A stretch of 64,000 nt of DNA. Origin: Gentiana macrophylla (Eukaryota; Streptophyta; Magnoliopsida; Gentianales; Gentianaceae). Made by a program: the position numbers and the translations under genes. The stretch's first letter is position 1. Every line of letters starts with the position of its first letter. This document shows, one piece after another, positions 58,259 to 64,000 of this stretch. The notes under the pieces were generated by a model. The model did not search any database and was not told the origin of the DNA. It saw only the letters and a program-made list of their open reading frames with translations. The stretch spans positions 71,713,824 through 71,777,823 of the forward strand of contig CM047807.1 of NCBI GenBank assembly GCA_026214975.1, written 5' to 3'.

Positions 58259-58859
58259 AGCATGTCTTGCCTTTTGCAGCAACTTCATGTCTTTTATTTC
58301 GTCATGTCTTTATTTTTTCTATCACCGGTATGGTTGATATCTTTTGATGTAACTATTTTGGGATGAAGCCATTTTGGATGAAACCTATTTTGGATTAATG
58401 GTTGCTGATGTAACTCTTTTGGGATGAAACTATTTTGGATGAAACAACTGCAGAAGTTTATCTTAACAAATGCCCCATTCTTAACCCATTCTAATTGTTT
58501 CAAGAATGACCGTGCAGTAGTTTTTGTATACCCATGTGATAAAGGTAACTTGACTTATTTTATAGCATTCATATTAAATAGAATTAATTCAAAGAAAATG
58601 CAGAAGTTTGGTGGATCTTATTAATAAACTAATACAAACAAACTAACAAAAAAGATGGATCTTTCACAGATACAACCAAGACAAAAAGCCAAGACAATCT
58701 TCCATCCTTAACTTCATTACATTACATTACACAATACAACCAAGACAAACATTAACCTCCATCATCCGAGTCATTAACCTGCATTACATCACATTACACC
58801 AAAACATTAACCCCAAAACAAATTTCAATCAATCAACATCCTTTACGTAATTTACCTAA
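58259..58859. other. Non-coding part of MULE C
   Basis: Contains short repeats of TTTTGGGATGAAACTATTTTGGATGAAAC type at 58355-58445 and ACATTACA at 58715-58800. It separates the convergent transposase and GRF genes. Confidence 0.5.
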
Positions 58860-59476
58860 CTAAATTGCAAAGAAAATGCTCCAAGAAAACAATAGAGCAG
58901 TTTCATCGTCCACACCTTCATTTTCAATTCATCTTCTTGCACAGATTTTTCAATAAGTCGATTCTTCTTCTTGCACATTTTTAATCGAGTCAACTCTTCT
59001 TCTTACTTACGATTTTCAATCGAGTCAACTCTTCTTCTTGTATAGTTGTCAATCGAGTCAATCTGTTGTTCTTGCATAACCACTTCATGATGTAATTCGA
59101 TGATCAAGATTTTCAATTCATGTGTGCACAAAAGAGGATCCTCCCAATAGAAAAGGTCGCAACCTTCACCTCCAACTTTGTTGTGTTAAAACAATAAACA
59201 TATTCACATGATAACTTATGAACAATAGTTTTGGAATTGATCCCCTTCAATTGAACTAAGAAATTAAGAAAATAAAATTATTCACCCTAATCAATAAGCT
59301 TTTCGAAATTAAGAAAATAAAATTACACAAACAAAGATACAATTTTACCTTCCAGTATTGACATCCATAAAACCTCCTTTACAGGTTGTCTTGGTCCAAG
59401 CTATGCGCAATTTAGCTCGAATCCCACAGCCACAAAGCACATTACAACTTGAACTATAAGAAGAAAAAGGTGACAT
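58860..59476 (-). pseudogene. GRF zinc-finger protein encoded in the MULE, with coiled coil and C-terminal membrane segment
   Basis: From the ATG at 59476: MSPFSSYSSSCNVLCGCGIR, then AKLRIAWTKTTCKGGF and a donor-like GTAAAA at 59348. After an intron-like stretch come GGEGCDLFYWEDPLL and CTHELKILIIELHHEV (59070-59175). C.CG..A.L..AWT...GF...C.LF.WED is the GRF zinc-ribbon pattern. A heptad-rich part follows (QEQQIDSIDNYTRRRVDSIE, one in-frame stop, then EEELTRLK, KKKNRLIEK) and a hydrophobic end MKLLYCFLGAFSLQFS before the stop at 58860-58862. The third Cys after GGF is missing and the splice phase does not fit exactly, so it is decayed. It is convergent to the transposase and beside the right terminal repeat. 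Confidence 0.72.
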
Positions 59477-59691
59477 ATTACGAGTTTCTTTTCGAATCAA
59501 TGAGCTTTCCAACACTCTTTTCTTCCTTCCAATCGATTTTGCAGAAAAAAAAAAAATGAAAGAATGAAGAAGATGGAAGAAGAGGGACGAGAGGGAGAGG
59601 AGAAGAGGCGAGAAGGGAGAAGAGGGGCGAATAGGGATATAAAAGAAGGGGAAAATTAGGTTGGAGGTAATTTTCCCTCCAAAACCAGCTT

Positions 59692-59927
59692 ATTTGTCGA
59701 CCTACTTGGCAAAAAATTGGACCAGGTGGCCACGTCGGCGTTATGTGGCAGCCACATCATCAAATTTTGCCGGAAAATTAGTCCAGTCAGCTTTCCCGGC
59801 TAGATAGGATGATTTTTGCAATGTTTTTAAAAGATACATGACTAAAATTCTCGCCGGGGTAAAAACAGGACGAAAATCGAAAAAAGGGTAAAGTTATCGG
59901 ACGAAAAATCCAAGTTTCCCTCACTAG
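59692..59927 (-). repeat. Right terminal inverted repeat of MULE C
   Basis: Inverse match to 51131-51350. Confidence 0.85.
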
Positions 59928-60772
59928 CTACATTAAAGCAGACGTAAACTATTAGTTCGGCTTCGACATGCATCATTAACATTATGTAGGTTACACAATA
60001 AACAACATCTCGGTTAGAACATCCCTTTACCTCAAATCTTTTGAAGAAAATATGATATTCAACTTGAATCTTCAAGAACTTATAGATCCACAAACAACCA
60101 CTTCGAATCTACAACCAAAACGAAGTTCTACAATTACTACAACCTTTAAAACATTAAAAAGCTAAGAAAAACTCAAGAACACATCTAGATCTAGAAAATG
60201 GGTTTCCGAAACTCTTACCCGATCGGAGTAAAACTTGTATCAAAATTAAGCTCTCGTCAAGGAAAGCATTTTGGTGTAATTGGTTTGTGATTTCAACAGC
60301 TGGATTGATCAGATAGTGGAAAGGTCCCTCCCCTCTTCTCTTTTCTTTTTCTTTCTTTCTTTTCTCTATTTCCCTCCTCACGGCCGTAGAAAAAGAATTG
60401 GGGGTGAAATGAAAGGGTTTTGGGGTATGTTGGGTTTAAATAAGGGGTATTTCTTCCATAGTCACTCCATTTGCACCATAGACACACGTGAATAATTCTG
60501 GACCATACAGTTTGAATTTGAGTTGAAACTGTATGGTCCAGATTCATCCACATGTTTTACTCTTCAAATGGACCCACCATAGAAGAACTCCCCTTAAATA
60601 GGTGTTGGTACATTTACATTTTACCCTTAACAAAAGTTACACATTTAAAATACCATAAATACCCTTTAACAATTATCTTGACTCTATTTATTTAATACCC
60701 ATTAAAAATTATCGAGACAAACAAAATTGTAAAAAGACTTTTACACCCTTTACGAAGATACAGGGTATCGCA
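59928..60772 (-). repeat. 5' LTR of element A, last piece
   Basis: Matches 5399-6498, without the MITE of 5463-5857 and with its own MITE at 60443-60593. Ends GGGTATCGCA, then GTATC. Confidence 0.8.
60443..60593. mobile_element. Foldback MITE, 151 bp
   Basis: Absent at the same place in the other LTR (about 6320). Direct repeat TTAAATA on both sides (60436-60442, 60594-60600). Nearly the whole element is an inverted repeat: ends AGGGGTATTTCTTCCATAGT and (inverse) AGGGGAGTTCTTCTATGGT, centre CTGGACCATACAGTTT...AAACTGTATGGTCCAG. Confidence 0.85.
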
Positions 60773-60777
60773 GTATC

Positions 60778-61020
60778 AGTTTCAATCTATACAGAACTAA
60801 TCATTAAACATGGCTTGAAACAAAACCGGTTTTAAAAGAGGAATGAATCTCTTTTAGTTCCTCTCTACAACCGTATTTTATGAAAAACCTAGGAAGTCGT
60901 AACTGATTACTACGAAGAATACCGTCGAGGTCCGGCCACCGAGCTGCTCTTCCGTTCGGCATCAGTCTGGGAGGGAGTTTAACTCCCGATGTTCATTTTT
61001 TCGTTAGGTAATACGCTGAA
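60778..61020. other. Host flank right of the nested insertion
   Basis: No recognised gene. If the insertion is removed, this continues the sequence upstream of the RRM exon. Confidence 0.45.
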
Positions 61021-61430
61021 GTGAATAATAATAGGTTTAACCGAGCGAGTCGAGTCCATACTCTCTGAGGGCTCGAGCTCGACTTGACTTGGATACAAAC
61101 CTTGGTTCGAAGTCGGTCGAGTCATCAAAAGGTAAGACCAACTCGACTCGTTAACTATTTAATACAATTAGACTCGGTTTGTAAATATGATTTTTTTTTA
61201 ATTCATTTAACTTTCATAGAATACGAGAAAATCGAGCATGACTTGTTTACTACTCGACTTTTAATTAATGGAAATATAAAGTACTACTTAATATGAAGTT
61301 TTATAAATATAATTAATTAATATAACTCGATTAACTTACGAGCTTCTCGATTATAAAGCTCGATATCTGATCGATTAATTATTCAAGCAACTCGGCTCGA
61401 GTTTGAACTCGAAAAAGAACTTAATTGAAT
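61021..61430. mobile_element. GCTCGA-rich MITE-like sequence
   Basis: Repeated ACTCGACTCG, GGCTCGAGCTCGAC and CTCGGCTCGAG phrases on both sides of an AT-rich core resemble plant hAT-type MITEs. The ends and target duplication could not be fixed. Confidence 0.35.
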
Positions 61431-61682
61431 CAAGCTATTTTGCGTGTTAAATACAGATGGTCATTAAACATGCCCTTGATAAATTTTGTGCAATCTCTAG
61501 CCAGAAACCGAGTATCAATAAATCTAGATTCCATGTTTCTAAGAATGCTACTGGTCGAGGGCTGCCTTTTTACCAAGAAACTGAAAGAAGTTGTCCCTTT
61601 ACGGGATTCGAACCTCCACACTCCAGCTCCTGGCCCAGCTGTCAGAACAACACCCAAACCTTTTACCACTAGGCCATATCCA
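61431..61682 (-). mobile_element. SINE-like tRNA-derived sequence
   Basis: On the minus strand GGATATGGCCTAGTGGTAAA (61662-61681) contains a Pol III A box (TGGCCTAGTGG), and GGTTCGAATCC (61604-61614) is an exact B box, about 50 nt apart. The two arms cannot form a tRNA acceptor stem, so this is a SINE head or pseudo-tRNA rather than a tRNA gene. The tail side (61431-61600) lacks a clear A-run. GAATCAAG/GATTCAAG at the flanks is a weak target-duplication candidate. Confidence 0.5.
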
Positions 61683-62746
61683 GAAGATTCAAGATTGAGC
61701 TTGATGATAGCTTAAAATTTCCCACGAAAATAATTTTCAATTAAGAGTTGGGAATGCAACGTACTGAAGATGGACATTGTATATTTTTTGGCATTCAATT
61801 ATTTCAGTTTTATTGCAATCGTTTTGGGTCTTGTGAACGAGTAATAAATGACTAGTAATTAGTGTTTAAATTTTTAAAAGACATCTTTAAGGCCATCACA
61901 TTTTATTTACTCAAGGCACCACAATTTTTTAAAAAACAAGTGCTTATCCTTGACAATACATATTTGATTTTTAAATGATGATCCTACTTAATACACCACG
62001 CTTGTAAAAAAAACCAAATATATTATATCCAGAACCTTTTTACTATTGTCATTTTATTATTTATGAATTAGTCTCTTAAACTTACATAATATATTTGTAT
62101 CTTTTCTACTGAAGAAAAAAAAAAGCAATAATAAAGATACAATCAAAATTACATAATAGATGACACAACGTGATCTCATACCTTGATTTCTATTTGATTA
62201 GTTTACATCACAGTCAATTAACACAATTAACACTCATTAAAATCAAATGTGAAAGATCACGTTGCATAACCCGTTTGATTGTGCATCTATCATTACTCAA
62301 TTAAAAAAAATTTACAGTTACCTAAATCAAAACACAAATTACCACGTTTGCTTCCGTTGCCACTGCTGCCCGTTTCTTCCTCCAAAATCTTGCACAGCTA
62401 CTCAATGCTATGTGGCGTTGAATCCACAGCCACAGGTTGAACGAGTTAGCTGAGAATACACTTGTGCCGCTGTTGAAATTAATTAATTAATTTTTATTTT
62501 TTTTTTTGTGGATTCTTTTATTTGGTAAGTAACGACAATCGTGACAATAATGAACTTAGGAGCATTGTTATATGTTCAATGTTCCAACCTGTAACGCTTC
62601 AACAAAATGTATTCGATGAATAACATATTATATATTTAACCCTGCATCACAGATTTGCAACGACAAACCTCAAACTGACATTTGGATTGCTGGCCTGAGT
62701 GCTTTGACTTTGGTTGGCGGAATCACAGCAGACCACCAACACATAG
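61683..62746. other. Non-coding AT-rich host DNA
   Basis: No gene recognised. Contains short A/T runs only. Confidence 0.5.
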
Positions 62747-63062
62747 CCCTTGTTTGTTTTGGAGAGAGTTTTTTAGGGGTTTTTTTATCAGCATCACCAA
62801 TCATTTCTTCTGATTCTCCCACCAATCAAATCTTCAACTACAAATAAAAAATATTAAATCATCTCTCATCATTTCACTTTATCAACTTTATTACATTTTT
62901 ACCATTATTTTATTCATTATTCTACTTTATTTCATCAATCATTTCATAATCTACACCAATCATTATTCTACTTTATTTTACCCCATCAACTTTTTAATCA
63001 TTACTTCAATCACTTTATCTTAAAAAACTCTAAAAAAAACTCCAACTCAAAACAAACGTAGC
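62747..63062. mobile_element. MITE, 316 bp, with inverted repeats of about 45 bp
   Basis: Left end CCCTTGTTTGTTTTGGAGAG and inverse right end GCTACGTTTGTTTTGAGTTG, both leading into GAGTTTTTT runs. CATAG occurs on both sides (62742-62746, 63063-63067) as a possible target duplication. The interior is AT-rich with TTTCATCAAT-type repeats. Superfamily not certain. Confidence 0.65.
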
Positions 63063-63169
63063 CATAGTGATTTATCAGATGTAAGGCTCAAGATTTTTAT
63101 TTTCAAATTATTTGCTGGGCTGTATGTTAGATGTAATTTTCATGGTGTTTGCAGAAGCCGTTATGTTGT

Positions 63170-63622
63170 ATAGGAAAAACTATTGCTTACATACATAATT
63201 GTTTTCGTAGATTGCCAATGAGCTTCTAAAACGCCGCCAGTAGCTAAGCTAGCCATATATGTCATAGACTTTGGAGTACAAATTACCCTAGACTCCAATA
63301 GTTCATACTGCAAAGGTAAGCTTTCAAACTCGACGATGAGTTTAGTTAGCTCAACCATGGTCTTCATCAGCAAGATGAAAGCTTTAAACTATCTTTTAAC
63401 CGTAGTTAAGTCACGAGGTAGCTGTCACGAGAAGCGCAGCGGATTAGGCCATACGGTTAAGGGATCGAAGGTGTGATATGTGTTGAAATTGACCATACTT
63501 CATTGTAAGAGCCATAAGAACTAGAACTACTTTTTCATCCCAATCGAAATGGCCTAACATTTCAAATAAACACATTGTGTTTGTGTGTAAATCTCCTTCC
63601 TCTGAGCATATTCTGAATATCT
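63170..63622 (-). pseudogene. Sieve element occlusion (SEO) gene remnant
   Basis: Minus strand. After a TTTGCAG acceptor the exon reads IFRICSEEGDLHTNTMCLFE, MLGHFDWDEKVVLVLMALTM and KYGQFQHISHL, with a stop at MA* (63444). After a further stop comes FKAFILLMKTMVELTKLIVE and FESLPLQYELLES, RVICTPKSMTYMASLATGGV. This order (SEE.D.H..TM.LF..L..F.WD.KVVL.L.A....YG.F, then FKA...L.K.MV..TK.IVEF..LP.QY) is the N-terminal domain of plant SEO/SEOR proteins, the filament proteins of phloem sieve elements. It differs from functional members in the TNPLAKS...LKQLP part and lacks everything downstream. Exons further 5' would lie to the right. Confidence 0.7.
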
Positions 63623-63759
63623 GCAAACTTTAAACATCCAGATGAATAATGTGCAAACATATAATAGAAGTAGCTTTGATGCTTATAAGGTCATTGCCTA
63701 AAAGGTTTCTTGGTCCGTGGTTTGAATTGTTTTGTAGCATTAAGCATTCATATATATTA

Positions 63760-64000
63760 CTCCCTCTGCCCCGTAAAAAAGGGCCTTTTGGCTTTTTAGT
63801 GGCGTCGTAAAATACAAGTCCTTCTCTCAAAACAATACAATATTAAATGCATTGTTTTTACTTTCACACTAAACAATGTAATATTATTAGTCAGTCTCAG
63901 AAAACAATACAATATTTTGCATTGAAATATAAAAAAATAACTCATTTATTAGGTTTTTTTTTAAAACTGTATGAAATGACCAAAAGGCTTTATATTATGG
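63760..64000. mobile_element. Stowaway-like (Tc1/mariner) MITE, cut by the window end
   Basis: TA followed by CTCCCTCTGCCCCG is the usual Stowaway terminal sequence (CTCCCTCCGTCCC). Internal GGGCCTTTTGGC is echoed inversely by GACCAAAAGGCTTTAT near the right edge. The right terminal repeat should lie just beyond 64000. It sits in an intron-like part of the SEO remnant. Confidence 0.75.

Larger units (their letters stand above)
51131..59927 (+). mobile_element. Element C: old autonomous-type MULE, 8.8 kb
   Basis: Long inverted repeats of about 215 bp (51135-51350 and 59692-59925; shared phrases GATAACTTT, CGATTTTCGTC, CACATAACGCCGACGTGG read inversely at right, TAGGTCGACAAATAA). The empty site is visible at 5383-5412, where AGGTCACTAGCTAC is continuous. 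The flanks here, AGGTCAGTA and CCCTCACTA, could be decayed copies of a 9-bp AGGTCACTA duplication, but only TCA..TA is shared. It carries a MuDR-type transposase (plus), a GRF zinc-finger gene (minus), a solo LTR and plastid DNA. Confidence 0.85.
3342..60772 (-). mobile_element. Element A: outermost minus-strand LTR retrotransposon, split by nested insertions
   Basis: Two LTR copies with TG...CA-type ends are visible: 3342-6498, and a second starting at 10443 and ending at 60772 after removal of inserted elements. Flanks ATATC (3337-3341) and GTATC (60773-60777) match at 4 of 5 bases, fitting a decayed 5-bp target duplication. Orientation is minus: the primer-binding-site-like sequence lies next to 10443 and the purine tract next to 6498. 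The LTRs differ at roughly 8-9% of positions over the first 190 bp I compared, so the element is old. The internal region (6499-10442) shows no gag or pol, so A looks like a non-autonomous, LARD-like element. Its LTR 3' end resembles that of H (20515-20607), a plausible coding relative. Confidence 0.75.

Noticed and set aside
61604..61681. tRNA gene on the minus strand
   Set aside because: A and B boxes are good, but the ends do not pair as an acceptor stem and the spacing does not allow a cloverleaf; kept as a SINE-like head.

Overview
This window is plant nuclear DNA, almost certainly from a flowering plant and probably a eudicot. It holds Athila-, Tat- and chromovirus-type Ty3/gypsy elements, Mutator-like (MULE), hAT and Helitron elements, MITEs, and an insert of plastid DNA (ycf2). 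Host gene traces are one RNA-recognition-motif exon at the left end and a sieve-element-occlusion (SEO) gene remnant at the right end. No intact host gene was found. One run of 100 Ns marks a scaffold gap.

Host DNA appears to occupy only 1-3341 and 60773-64000. Between them is one very large nested insertion. Its outermost layer is a minus-strand LTR element (A). The 3' LTR is 3342-6498. The non-coding internal region is 6499-10442. The 5' LTR begins at 10443 and resumes in pieces until 60772. Pieces missing from one LTR can be read in the other, so several insertions can be placed to the base with their target duplications.

Inside A are a hAT element and a small MULE-type MITE (3' LTR), a solo LTR (10911-12417), a Helitron (13364-51070), an old autonomous-type MULE (51131-59927) and a foldback MITE (60443-60593). 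The Helitron contains a gene-fragment-carrying MULE (14894-18052) and a chromovirus-like element H (LTR 18504-20607, then gag). Inside H lies an Athila-type element F (about 23054-46913). F is broken by a solo LTR (25928-27515) and by a minus-strand Tat-type element E (29386-42607). To the right are an inverted LTR, the gap, and the 3' end of a second Tat-type element D (47951-50395).

The coding parts can still be assigned (gag, protease, RT, RNase H, integrase, MULE transposase, GRF zinc finger), but nearly all carry frameshifts or stops. The window is therefore an archive of successive insertions rather than a working gene set. Points that stand out: a palindromic GGACG-NN-CGTCC motif repeated upstream of the TATA box in several LTR families; antisense ORFs in both Tat elements, one preceded by a 124-bp tandem array; plastid DNA inside the MULE; signs that the scaffold joins two versions of the same Helitron locus; and a CAG/CTG versus CGA/TCG interchange that may be a consensus-sequence error.
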